Position numbers and translations under genes: made by a program. A stretch of DNA of 64,000 nt from contig JASWHV010000003.1 in the NCBI GenBank assembly GCA_030760725.1, positions 112,810,153 to 112,874,152 on the forward strand, read 5' to 3'. Position 1 is the stretch's first letter, and the number at the start of each line of letters is the position of its first letter. This stretch comes from Neostapfia colusana (lineage: Eukaryota > Streptophyta > Magnoliopsida > Poales > Poaceae). This document shows, piece after piece, positions 1-10,391 of the stretch. The notes beneath the pieces were generated by a model that did not search any database, was not told the origin of the DNA, and was given only the letters and a program-made list of their open reading frames with translations.

Positions 1-677
1 ATCCTTTGCTTCCTCCCAAAGTAATAGTTTGAAATGTTGAATCCAACTGAATATATTTGAAGTCTAGGGTGGAATTTGAATTGAGTTTGGTTATTTGAAT
101 TTGAATTGGAATTTGAATTCTCCCTTTGCATTGTTCCAAAAACATTGCAAACCAACTCAAATATTTCTTAATTTTGGCATGGCTGCTAATTCAAATGTGG
201 AGAACACATTTGTGGAACCAAATTCGAATTCTGCATTTGTAGCTTCGATAGGATTTCTTATAATTTGGATCTGCTATTTTGGCAAAAAGAGAAGGAGCTC
301 TTCTTGCCCATATGGGAGGCCTCTAGATTGAACTATGGCTTTGCTTCGCTCGCCTACAGATGAGATAGTCTTCACAGCCGACGCAAATTGAGGAAGTTGG
401 GATTTGAAACTGAAATTTAAATTCAGATTCGAGGGCTCCTTCTTTTAATCCTAAACAAATAGTAGGACCCCTCCAAATGAGCTGAAATTGGAGAGGCCTA
501 ATATTTGGATTATGGAGACTCAAGTTATGAATTTAGGTCTCCATGTTTGGAAGATTTCGGGACGTTTGAATCATCACTTTGAACTCCCACTGTTATAATT
601 CAAAGTTTTAATTCCCCTCATTTATCCTAAGTGTAAACGTGCTGAATTTCTTGCTACCACTTTTTGGGGATTTTACA
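1..677 (-). repeat. Element A, 3' LTR (inner end only)
   Basis: This is the pol-proximal end of the 3' LTR of minus-strand element A. It ends in TTTTACA at 677 and is followed by the reverse complement of a polypurine tract. It matches 60571-61081, the same end of the right-hand LTR, over its whole length apart from one extra block near 223-388. By comparison with the 3.9 kb right copy, about 3.2 kb of this LTR should lie to the left of the window. The small open frames inside it are not conserved between the copies and I do not treat them as genes. Confidence 0.85.
223..388. other. Extra ~165-bp block in A's left LTR
   Basis: The left LTR of A carries about 165 bp absent from the corresponding point of the right LTR (near 60788-60798). 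The flanks align closely on both sides. I see no clear terminal inverted repeats or duplicated flanks, so it could be a small insertion here or a deletion in the other copy. The boundaries are by eye and good to about 10 bp. Confidence 0.6.
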
Positions 678-692
678 TCCCCTCTTAAAAAG
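678..692 (-). other. Polypurine tract of element A
   Basis: The plus strand reads TCCCCTCTTAAAAAG directly after the LTR end, so the minus strand is a purine run abutting the LTR. This is the expected plus-strand primer for reverse transcription. It fixes the orientation of A as minus strand. Confidence 0.8.
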
Positions 693-769
693 AATTTTGT
701 CCCGAGATTCCAAAAGAAAAGCAAAGTGGGGAAATTTACCGGGTATACGATGATAGCAAGTCCGGTTAA

Positions 770-1495
770 TTTTCTTGTAGATAGTCCTCGCTTCCCCATG
801 TCACCTCATCAGCAGTATTGTTACTCCACAAGACCTTGTAAAACAATAAGGTTTGGTTTCTTGTGGCGCGAGTCTTTTCATCGATAATACGGATCGGATA
901 CTCCGTGTACGTGAGGTCCGGTTGAAGAACTTCTATGTCTTCAGTGCTGATTTCAGCCGAGGGTTTGAGGCATTTCCTCAGCTAAGAGATGTGGAATACG
1001 TTGTGAATTCCCGCTAGCGACACCGGTAACTCCAGGCAATAGGCCACGTGTCCGCATTTTCCAATGACGGCGAACAGACAAATGAATCGTGGCGCAAGTT
1101 TGCCCTTCACTCTGAAACGATGAACTTCCTTCATCGGAGACACACAAACATAAACATGGTCCCCGATGTCGAAGTGGAGAGGACGACGTCTTTTATCCGC
1201 ATAGCTCTTCTGACGAGATTGAGCAGCCTTGAGGTTGGCTTGTATTACTCGCACTCGTTCTTCAGCCTCATTCACAAGTTCAATACAGTAGATAACTCGT
1301 TCGCCGGACTCACACCAGTTGAGGGGTGTGCGACATTTCGGGCCAGTGGGAGCTTCATACGGCGCCATATTTATCCTAGATTGATAGCCATTGTTATATG
1401 AAAACTCGGCCAACGGTAAATGATCGTCCCGGTTTTTACCGTGGTGGATGGCACAAGCACATAGCATGCCTTCCAGCACTTGATTCACCCGTTCA
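770..1495 (-). pseudogene. A: integrase C-terminal part and chromodomain, decayed
   Basis: Read on the minus strand, 982-1488 encodes the end of the integrase core and its C-terminal domain. The SYNN motif, the region after it and a YADKRRRPLHFDIGDHVYV stretch are typical of Ty3/gypsy integrase. The HNVFHIS block that precedes the chromodomain linker is at the end of this frame. The region 780-960 gives, in another frame, a chromodomain-like tail similar to that of element D. At least one frameshift separates the two. The chromodomain is thought to steer integration to marked heterochromatin in this group. No functional product is possible. Confidence 0.8.
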
Positions 1496-2165
1496 GTTTG
1501 ACCATCTGTCCGCAGGTGATACGCGGAGCTTCAGATCTGTTTGGTTCCCAATGATGTGTGCAGCTGTTCCCAAAATCGAGCGATGAACAGCGCACCACGA
1601 TCTGAAATAATGGAGCAGGGAACACCGTGCAAGCACAAGATCCTTGCAATATACAGCTCTGCATATTGCTTGGCCACATAACTTGTATGTACGGGAATAA
1701 AATGAGCCGACTTGGTTAGTCGATAGACTATCACCCAAATCGAATCATGCTTGTGAGATGTGAGAGGTAACCCGACTATGAAGTCCATGCTGATATCCTC
1801 TCACTTCCATGCCGGAATGTTCAAGGGTTGCATCTGTCCGGCTTTACATATGGTCGGCTTTCATCCGCTGACACGTATCGCATTCGGATACATACTTTGC
1901 GATTTCTCTTTTCATCCGCGTCCACCAAAACCTGGTTTTCAGATCCTGGTACATCTTGTTGATGCCCGGATGAATCGAATACTTGGACAAGTGAGCTTCG
2001 TCCAAGATTTTCTTCCGAAGATTCATGTCACGGGGTACCACTATACGATCTTTGAACCATAGAGTACCATGTTCATCCCTTCGGAAGCATTTCATTTCGC
2101 CATTCTTCATTCTTCTCCGAATGTGTAACACTCCCATGTCTTCCTTCTGAGCTTCCATGATCTCC
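1496..2165 (-). pseudogene. A: integrase zinc-binding and catalytic core, decayed
   Basis: The segment 1844-2158 encodes the HHCC zinc-binding domain (IHPG...CDTCQR). The segment 1531-1788 encodes the start of the catalytic core: MDFIVGLPLTS carries the first Asp and ISDRGALF the second. The third acidic residue lies past a break near 1490-1530, where three overlapping frames show indels. The layout and order match the integrase of D. Catalytic integrase would insert cDNA in the nucleus; this copy is dead. Confidence 0.85.
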
Positions 2166-3420
2166 TCTCATATGGTAGGGACGAGAGCAAGATTATATAA
2201 TGCCCCATATGGAACTAAGTATAAACTCGGCTCCTCCTCTTCAAGTGGAGTGATGGACAGATTGTTGACATTAGATTTGCGGCTTAAGGCATCGGCTATC
2301 ATGTTTGCCTTATCAGGATGGTAGTGAATCTCGATCTCATAGTCTTTGATAAGCTCTAGCCATCTCTGTTGCTGCATATTCAACTCTTTTTGAGTGAATA
2401 TATATTTTAGACTCTTGTGGTCGGTGTAGAGGTGCACTAGGTTCCCAAGTAATTAGTGCCTCCACATTTTAAATGCCAACACCACAGCAGCGAGCTCAAG
2501 ATCATGAGTCGGATAGTGCTGCTCGTGGTTACGAAGTTGACGTGAGCCATAGGTGACCGCTCTTCCTCCTTCCATCAATACACAGCCAAGCCCGATGCCG
2601 GATGCATCACAGTATACGTCCAAGGGCTTGGTCGTATCCGGTTAAGCTAACACCGGGGCTGTTGTAAGATGCTTCACTAATGCTTGGAAAGCTCCTTCAC
2701 ATGCTGAGCCCAAACATACTTGATCCCCTTCTTCAACAATTCAGTTATCGGCTTAGCAAGCTTGGAGAAGCTTGGTATGAATCTCCGGTAATATCCCGCT
2801 AAACCGGTAATGCTCCTGACTTCATGGACAGATGTAGGGGACTTCCATTTCAGAACTTGTTCGATTTTGCTTGGATCAACTGCAATGCCTTCTGCAGAAA
2901 TAATATGACCAAGAAATGGCACTTGGCTGATCCAAAACTCGCACTTGCTGAACTTGGCATAAAGCTTATGGTCTCGCAATCTTTGAAGCACGATATGCAG
3001 GTATTCGGCGTGTTCTTCTTCAGACTTGGAATAAACCAAGATGTCATCTATGAACACCACCACGAACTTGTCCAAATCCGGCATGAACACCGAGGTCATG
3101 AGATACATGAAATGTGCCGGGGCGTTGGTGAGACCAAAAGACATGATGATATATTCATACAGCCATATCTCGTCGAGAAGGCCATCTTTGGAATATCTTC
3201 TGCTCGGATCATTATATGGTGATATCCGAAGCGAAGATCCATATTCGAAAATACACTAGCACCCACAAGTTGATCGAATAAGATATCTATGCGGGGCAGT
3301 GGATATTTATTCTTGATGGTGACGGTGTTGAGAGGTCAGTAATCCACAGACAACCTCAAGGTTTTATCCTTCTTTTCACAAACAGCACCGAGCATCCCCA
3401 TGGCGAGGAACTCGGTTGAA
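2166..3420 (-). pseudogene. A: reverse transcriptase and RNase H, decayed
   Basis: RT is seen in 2677-3144 (MSFGLTNAPAHFMYL, then the active-site FIDDILVYS near 3050-3025) and in 3145-3420 out of frame. RNase H begins at about 2620 (YCDASGIGLGC in a stretch with no long frame) and continues in 2168-2437 (YTDHKSLKYIFTQ, then the ADALSRKS end). The stop and frame changes near 2437-2677 and at 3144-3360 break the polyprotein. Similarity to D is clear throughout, so this is the same clade but an older copy. Confidence 0.85.
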
Positions 3421-4250
3421 TGAAACCCTTATTCGTCAAATCAGTGAGCTGCTCCTTCAATTCAGCTAGCTCATTCGGAGCCATCTTGTACGGTCTCTGT
3501 AATATCGGTGGTGTCCCTGGTACAAGTTCAATCTTGAACTCGACGTCCCTTTCGGGTGGCATGCCCAGGAGATCATCCGGAAATACGTCCGGATATTCAC
3601 GGACCACACGAACATCCTCAAGTTTTGTGGCTTCTGTGTTATATGTGGCTGGAGCTTCTTGAACCGAACGGTCAAGAATGAGAACATGTGGTTTATGAAG
3701 TGGAGAGTTTAAACGAACCACATGTGGAATGGTGTCATTGAACCGAACGGTCAAGAATGAGAACATGTGGTTCATGAAGTGGAGAGTTTAAATGAACCAC
3801 ACGTGGAATGGTGTCAAGAATAGCACCATGGCGATGTAGCCATGACATTCCTAAAATGAAATCGAGTTTTTGACTCTCTAACATGATTAGAGAAGTCGGG
3901 TATAGATTCCCACCCAATTGTAATGGTGCTCTATAGACCATCCTATCAGCTGTTATTTTCCCACCCGGAGAGCAAATCAAATATGAACTATTTGTGGGAA
4001 TGAGAGGCAATTGATATTTAATAAAAGAAGATTGACTTACGAAATTATGGGTGGCACCGGAGTCAAAAGGTATGACTACGGGATGATCTAAATAAGAAAC
4101 CGTACCCGTGAGAACGAGTTCGCCTTCCGGCACGTTTTTGATAGCAAAGTGGTGGACGTTGCAGGGTTTTTGTGCTGATTTCTTGGGCTGGTTGCAGGGC
4201 TGATTAGCACCCTGATACGGTGCTGAACCCCTGCCCTGTCGCTGCTCGGG
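3421..4250 (-). pseudogene. A: protease and gag-protease linker, decayed
   Basis: The frame 3735-4133 encodes an aspartic protease with PFDSGATHNF near 4067-4040 and the flap-side SPGGKI motif. The later ILGMSWLHRHGA block is typical of Ty3/gypsy protease. Upstream, 4134-4250 gives the end of the linker after the gag knuckle. Element B entered this linker, so gag itself is missing. A 79-bp tandem duplication (3661-3817) downstream shifts the frame into RT. Confidence 0.85.
3661..3817. repeat. 79-bp tandem duplication in A
   Basis: Two nearly identical copies, 3661-3739 and 3740-3817, start with GAACCGAACGG and differ at only a few bases. The same short peptide (LNSPLH, then PHVLILDRSVQ) appears once in each copy. 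Because 79 is not a multiple of three, the duplication shifts the frame between protease and RT. Confidence 0.9.
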
Positions 4251-4640
4251 TGTAACACCCCAAAATCTGCTAAAGAGGGGAATTTAAAAAATTTTGGACG
4301 TATTGCATGTGGTGCAGAAATTCAAATTTAAACTGGAATTCAAATTCAAATCAAAACAGAAAAGAAAAGGAAAAAGAAAAAGAAAACCTCAGCCGGCCAG
4401 TGGGCCGAAACCCGCCAGCCGGCCCTCTATTCCCCCGCGCCAGCCCACAACCACGCGCCCTCTCTCCCTCTCACTGACACGTGGGGCCCGCGTGTCATCT
4501 CCTACCTCCCGCCCGCGCCAACCAACCGGACTCTTCCCCAGGACCGATCGCAACCAACTCCGGAAACCCGCGTCCCCAGCCCGAATTTTGGTCCCGGACG
4601 TCTCTAGCTCGATCCCAACAGAACGCCGCCCTCCCTCGTC

Positions 4641-4648
4641 TATATAAA
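4641..4648 (+). promoter_or_regulatory. TATA box in B LTR
   Basis: TATATAAA lies in the GC-rich part of the LTR. It is followed about 20 bases later by a run of 12 C (4667-4678), near the expected transcription start. It is the best promoter candidate in this LTR; the U3/R boundary is not otherwise visible. Confidence 0.6.
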
Positions 4649-6865
4649 CACCGGCATAGCTCTGTTCCCCCCCCCCCCGATCGGCTGTTTTTCCTCCCGG
4701 TGAGAACCGAAGCTTCTCCCGCCGTTTTCCTTCGATCCTAGCTCGGATTTCCTGATCTAACGCGCTGATCATGTTCCACCGCCCGGGGAATCTCGCGGGT
4801 GAAGGAAATCCGGTGATTTGCGCTCTAGACACAGCTCCGACGAGCACCGCCGTGTTTTCACCTCGGACCTCGCCCCGACCGCCTTCCAGGGCCTCCGAGC
4901 TCAAGAAAAACCCCGAGGTGAGATCCCCGACCTCCCCTCTACCGTTCTATGCCATCAAATCCAAGTTTTAGGAAGTATAGACGAAAATCTGAGGATCTCC
5001 GGCGAGATCGCCGCCTCCCACCGCCGCGCGCCGCCGGGCAGCGCGGGCTGGCGCCGGCCAGGGCAACGTGGCCCCTTGTGCGCCATCTATTTTAAATCGC
5101 ACGGTAGAATCAAAACCCGCGTGTACCGGTTCAGCGATCTAATCTGAGCCGTCTATTTTAAATCGGATGGTCCACATCAGCCCCGCGTTATAAAGGCCGG
5201 GATTCTTACGCACAACCCCCTGGGGATCTCGGAAAACACGAGCTAGCCCCGGAAACATCTGATCTAGCCCCTGGAACTTCAGAAATTCATGTAAATTCAT
5301 TTAAAAATCAGTTTTAGCCCCTGGACTTAATAAAAATTAGGAAAACCCCTCTGTTATGTGTAGTTAGACCCCTGGAAATTTATGAAATAATAAATTAGAC
5401 CCTGTAGTAGGGTGGATTTACCTTTTTGACCGTATATGATATTAAATTCAGAAATTTGAATAGGTGATTAGGATTTAAATTTAAAAGGTGAGGCAAACAC
5501 AATGTAAATTCAAATTTAAACTCTCCTAGCACTTGGAAAACTTTAGAATGAGTTAAAAATAGATTTTAGGCTGAATTGAAATCTGTCTAAATGTTGTTCA
5601 TATTTATTAGTTCAAGAAACACATTTTTAGGCTAGGAAATAATTCTAAAAACTGACAAAATAAATTTAAATTAGTTCACATCAGAGGAGAAGTTCAAAAA
5701 TATATTATTTAATATTTTAGATCAGAACCTATTCTGTTTAGATGACATGTCCTACTATTTAATATTAAAACTCACTTTTAGGTATAGAGGATAAATCTGA
5801 AAAATATAGGAAAATAGGTATGCATAATTAGAAAATGATAAATGAAGTCTCCAAATCCCAAAACTTCAGTTTAGGATTTGGTAGAAGATCTGAAAACCTA
5901 TTTGGAGTAGGAAAATACCTTTTATACAAACTTTGTAGCTAAGAAGTGTAATAATTAAATATAACGAATTTGTTCAAATTGGAACTTCATATATAGTGTG
6001 CAAATAGAAATCTGAATACAGAAGTTAGAAATCATTACATATGTTTATAAGTGCATGAAGGCCAAAAATCAACACATGTAGAGTAACCACAACACTTAGA
6101 AATGAGAATGACTTTCATAGGTATGTATGTGTGGTTTGTATGAAGTGAAAGTGTGAACTATGTCTTATGGACTGTTGTTTTCTTTTGCTATGTGTATGGG
6201 CGTGAGTAGAACCTGCCCCAGAGCAAGTTCTCCCCTTCCAAGACCAAGACTTTCCATTCGCAGAGCAGCAGGAAGAAAGCAAGTGTCATTGACCACCTTG
6301 ATCCTATGCTAGGATGTGTAGATAGAATTATGCATTGTCAATTGAAATATGAAACCCATGCTAGGAAGTTTCCCTAGAATTGCATTATCTTGTTTCCTTG
6401 TAGCTTGGGTTGGGATTTGTTTTATTATGCCATTCTGTCATATTACTTATGCTTAGCCATGCTTAGAATGGGATAAGTGGGATATGATATCATCAACTTG
6501 TTTACCTTACTCTTGAATGAGACATTATGAGTTATGTAGAGGTAGGGATCGAGGCAAGTTGGATGATTTGGTTGGTGCTGGGTGCACGAGACTCGGGTTT
6601 GTGTTTAGTACTTGCCTGGATCCTAAGGACCGGTTCATGGAGCATGTAACCTGGCTTTACTGTGCCAATCACATGCTGAGATGGGGCAGCTTGGCCAATT
6701 AATTAGGTGTGTTGGATGGTGCGGGGAATAGGTGTCAGCTGGACTACCATATGAACCGCAAGGCTCAAGAGGGGGCCACTGCAGCGGGGTTGGAGCCTCT
6801 TGTATGCTGTTAGGGGTGAAACATCAGTGGGCCCACGCTCGTTGGGAATCCCTTTGTAAAGGCTT

Positions 6866-6974
6866 TGTAGTGATCTCCTGACTACACACCTGGGAAGTGT
6901 GAATGTGGTTCGCGGCCACTGGCATAATGGAGGTTCTTTTAGTCCACCCGGCAATGGGGGATGAAATCACTACA
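6866..6974 (+). promoter_or_regulatory. Conserved stem-in-stem structure, B LTR
   Basis: The outer arms TGTAGTGAT (6866-6874) and ATCACTACA (6966-6974) are perfectly complementary. An inner hairpin pairs CACAC (6885-6889) with GTGTG (6897-6901). The same layout occurs in the LTR of E at 33866-33952, with different paired bases in both stems. Between them both LTRs carry a conserved ATAATGGAGGTTCTTT. It should be within the transcribed part of the LTR. Confidence 0.5.
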
Positions 6975-7653
6975 TGTGGGTACAGTGGTGCAAACTCTAC
7001 AGAGTCAAAACTGTCATGACAGCCGTGCTCACGGTCAAGAGCGGCTAGGACTTATTCATGATTAGAGGATGATGGATTGAGAAGTTGTGGATGTTAAGTG
7101 GGAAGCTTAACATTTGAGATGAGACTATGTTTACTTGATATTGATGATGGGTTCGGAGATTGGGACCATTTCACCTCTGTAGTAATGTAGGTGCTTAATA
7201 AGCTAAGGTGATAGGTATTAATTGCGTAGTGCTTTAACCATGAGTTCAACCTCTCCTTGCTTTAGCCATGCATGATAACTTTCCCACACTTGCTGAGTAC
7301 CAACGGTACTCAAACTTGCATATTTGTTGGTTTAAATTGCTGCTCAGGTCAATGGGATGATGTGGTGTTCAATGACCAAGACTTTGGACCCAAAGAAGGA
7401 TTCTAGGTTCATGGAGACCCCCGGGCAACTCCTGTGACGGAGCCCACAAGAATAATATTCCGCTGTTATTTTATTTACATGTTATGAACTTATTATCGTC
7501 CATTGAGACGTGTGCTTTGTAAGACATATTTATATTCGATACCTGGCTTGTAATAAATGATGCTTCACTATTTGTCATCACATGTATGAGAAAATGATCC
7601 TGGCATAAATGTCATATTCACTCGGTTGTTCTTCGGAGAAACCGGGTGTGACA

Positions 7654-7869
7654 GAAGTGGTATCAGAGCTAAGGTTGCCCGTAGGAACGTGAACCTAGGT
7701 AGAAATGGACGTATCTAAGGACCCTATTTTCTTAAAAACTATTTTACAATGTTGTGGGTTGAAAAGTGTTATTTAATGGGTCACTTTATTCACCTTGCCC
7801 CAACTTTATTCAAAATATGTTTTTTATTTAAATCTTATCTAACTTAATTTTAAATGCTTTATGTTTTAG
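7654..7869 (+). other. B untranslated leader
   Basis: This short leader runs from the LTR to the extra ORF. Apart from the primer-binding site and the CCTAGG block it shares with E, it is AT-rich and I see no gene in it. Confidence 0.6.
7658..7675 (+). other. Primer-binding site of B
   Basis: TGGTATCAGAGCTAAGGT lies four bases after the LTR end. Its first part matches the complement of the 3' end of plant initiator tRNA-Met, the usual minus-strand primer in this clade. A conserved block containing CCTAGG (self-complementary) and GGTAGAA follows by 7708, and also occurs after the primer site of E. Confidence 0.85.
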
Positions 7870-8640
7870 ATGGTTCGCATGATCCGCACCGCCCGCAAGT
7901 CCACCGGAGGGAGAGTTTTTGTAGTTGCCCTTGCCCTGAGAGAGGAGAATCGTTCGGTGACGTACCACTCCTACGGATTGGCAGTAGGAGGCTTGTTGCG
8001 CCGTCTACGGCGTATGCTCCACGCTGCCGGCAATACGGGCAAGCTAATCATACACTACAGCTCCACCCGGACCATCCGTGAGAAGCGGGAAGAATGGAGT
8101 TCAGAAATAAAGATTATCCATGAAGATCAGCTGCTCAAGATCCACCGCTCTCCGGCTTGTCGAGCGACACAGGTTGATGCCGAGAGGGATGTCACCTGGG
8201 AGGCCATCACCTGCCAGAGTTACATCTACCGTCGCCACCTGGACAGGACTGAGTACATGTATGTCCTCCAGCGTGAGAGTGGTACCGCGGAGTACATGTA
8301 CCCGCCAGTGCAGCAGGGGACTTCCCATGAGCACATGGACCTGTGCTTGGAGGATGCTGCTATGCTCAGCACTCGACTGCAGGAGTGTCAGCGGGAGCTT
8401 CAAGATGTTCGTGACACCCTGAAGGAGACAGAGGCATTGCTTCGCGCCAGCTTGAGGGCGAGAGAAAGAGGAGATGGGAATGAACTGTGTGTCACCGTGA
8501 ATGACACATGGACTCCTTACTCCCCAGACCGCCGGGCGAGCAGGCGTCGCCGCACTTCTCCACCAGCAGATTCCCCACCCAAAGCGGAGTTAGAGGGCAG
8601 CCGCAATAATGAGGAAGATCCCGAGGAGCCAGCTCAGTGA
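7870..8640 (+). CDS. B: extra ORF upstream of gag, unknown function
   Basis: This is an uninterrupted 256-codon frame between leader and gag in the sense direction. I chose the ATG at 7870; an in-frame earlier Met is not evident. I recognise no named family. The N-terminal half is basic. A middle part has EEW, then a DVTWEAIT block and a Tyr/Arg-rich stretch, then SGT. Residues about 150-200 (MDLCLEDAAMLSTRLQ onward) look like a coiled coil, and the tail has RRASRRRRTSPP followed by an acidic end. E has a clear relative at the same place (35020-35900) with a matching EEW...W-A-T...SGT order and a similar WT--SP motif. C has a more distant one. Extra ORFs in this position are known in some plant Ty3/gypsy elements. 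It is striking that it is intact while gag and pol of B are broken. Confidence 0.7.
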   Translation: MVRMIRTARKSTGGRVFVVALALREENRSVTYHSYGLAVGGLLRRLRRMLHAAGNTGKLIIHYSSTRTIREKREEWSSEIKIIHEDQLLKIHRSPACRATQVDAERDVTWEAITCQSYIYRRHLDRTEYMYVLQRESGTAEYMYPPVQQGTSHEHMDLCLEDAAMLSTRLQECQRELQDVRDTLKETEALLRASLRARERGDGNELCVTVNDTWTPYSPDRRASRRRRTSPPADSPPKAELEGSRNNEEDPEEPAQ

Positions 8641-8958
8641 TACGAGTCATGTAGAGTACTTTCCCTTAGTTCAACAGGTTACCGAGTAGTCGAGTCAATA
8701 CCTTAGTTAATGGTGTGTTAATGTTTGGTGTGTGACGTGATTGTGGAAGCCATGGGCAATTGTCCACAACCTCGTCTTTAGGTTGTTTTTCTTTGATGTG
8801 TGAACCCCTATGAATTAAGAGTGCATTCATTTTTGCGTGAGACATGAAACCCTCAGAGTGTGATTATATAATAATGCCTCAAAAATTTTAGTTTAAACAA
8901 GCAAATTCAGGAAGTTAATGCATATTATTTTAAATTAACAACTGGTTGATCATGATAG
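8641..8958 (+). other. B spacer between extra ORF and gag
   Basis: About 320 bp of AT-rich sequence with no coding signal separates the extra ORF from gag. It could hold a splice or internal initiation signal for gag, but I see no clear one. Confidence 0.5.
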
Positions 8959-10391
8959 ATGGCCGGAAGAGTAAAGGGTCGTGGTGCCAACCCCGCCAAC
9001 AACAACGATGAGGCCGACAACCCTCATCTTTCTGGAGGACAAGACAGGGGTGGTCGCCGTGAAGGAGCTGATCCCATCCACCAAATCCTTGAAAATCAGA
9101 ATCAGCTCATCCAGAGTTTAACTCAAGTGGTGGCCAACTTGCACCAAGCTCCACCTTTACAAGCTGCACCACGCCAACCAAGGTTGAGTGAGTTTCTGGG
9201 GACTCAACCTCCAAAGTTTGCTAGTGCTGCTGAACCTCTTGAGGCAGATGACTAGCTAAAGACCATTGAGAGGAAGATGAGGATCATACAATGCCAAGGG
9301 TATGAGAGGGTGCCGTTTGCCTGTCACCAATTGCATGGACCTGCTGCTGATTGGTGGACCGCATACGTAGAAGCCCATCATGACCCTGAGAACATCACTT
9401 GGGAAGAGTTCAAGCGCAGTTTCCGCAACCATTACATACCAAGGGGTGAACTCAAAAACAAGAGAAAGGAGTTCTTGGGGCTGCAGCAAGGAAACATGAC
9501 TGTGAGGGAATACCTCACTAAATTCACCCAACTATCCCGTTATGCACCACGGGACATCGAAACTGATGAGCAGAAACAGGACTGCTTTGTGGAAGGACTT
9601 ACTGCGGAGATGCAATGTGCAATGTCCTCCAACGAGTATGAAAGCTTCCAAAAGATGGTGGATAGAGCATTTGTTGTGGAGAGGAAGCTGAAGGCCTTAA
9701 AAAATGAAAACAAGAGGAAGGCGGGATGGTCACACCAAGCCTTGGGTAGCAACACACGCCCACAACTGATGCAACCACCCGCAGGGCAGACCAGCCATGC
9801 TGTGGTACCCTTCTCAGCACCCAGAGGGTACAACCCGAATTTCAGGCCTCCATCAGCACCAGCACAGCTGCAGCGTCAGTTTGTACAGCAGCCTCGTCCC
9901 ACATATCAACCTCGAACAGCAGTGCAAGGACCACAGAACAAACACCAAGACAACAAAGGCCAGGCACCTAAGGTTGGGGTGCAATGCTTCAGCTGTGGTG
10001 AAGTGGGGCACTACGCCCATATGTGCCCAAAGAAAAAGCCCATGCCGCCACCACAGCAGAATGTGATGCGAGGACGGGTGAACCATGTGACCATGGAGGA
10101 AGCGCAAGAGGCACTTGACGTGGTAATTGGTAAGTTTCCTGCCAATTTACACATTACAACCCTGTTGTTTGATTCTGGTGCTACCCACTCGTTCATTGCT
10201 CAAGGGTTTGTTAAGAAGCATGATCTAGCAACAACACAAATGAACCATATGCTAGCAGTGAACTCTCCAGGGGGAGAAATAAGGACAAGACAAGTGTGTC
10301 CCAAGGTGAATCTAGACATTAATGGGGTAGTATTTACTGCAAACCTCATAGTGATAGACTCACAAGGGATAGACATTATTTTGGGTAGATT
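8959..10391 (+). pseudogene. B: gag and protease, one stop
   Basis: Gag starts with the ATG at 8959. A TAG at 9253-9255 replaces a conserved Trp codon (DD-stop-LKTIE). The same frame then resumes and carries the retrotransposon gag domain (WWTAYVEA, REYLTKFTQLSRYAP), a Gln/Pro-rich linker and a CCHC knuckle (CFSCGEVGHYAHMC, 9985-10026). Protease follows in frame with FDSGATHSFIAQ at about 10168-10203 and SPGGE. The frame is then lost just after IILG near 10391, by an apparent 2-bp loss. Gag would form the cytoplasmic particle that packages the RNA. Confidence 0.9.

Larger units (their letters stand above)
4251..7653 (+). repeat. Element B, 5' LTR (3.4 kb)
   Basis: The LTR starts TGTAACACCCC at 4251 and ends GGGTGTGACA at 7653, four bases before the primer-binding site. 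A GC-rich block (about 4380-5220) contains the TATA box and the likely transcription start. The remainder to 7653 is AT-rich with no supported gene; short open frames there are not conserved in E. Parts of 6540-7000 are clearly related to the LTR of E (33590-33960), so B and E are two subfamilies of one group. Confidence 0.9.
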
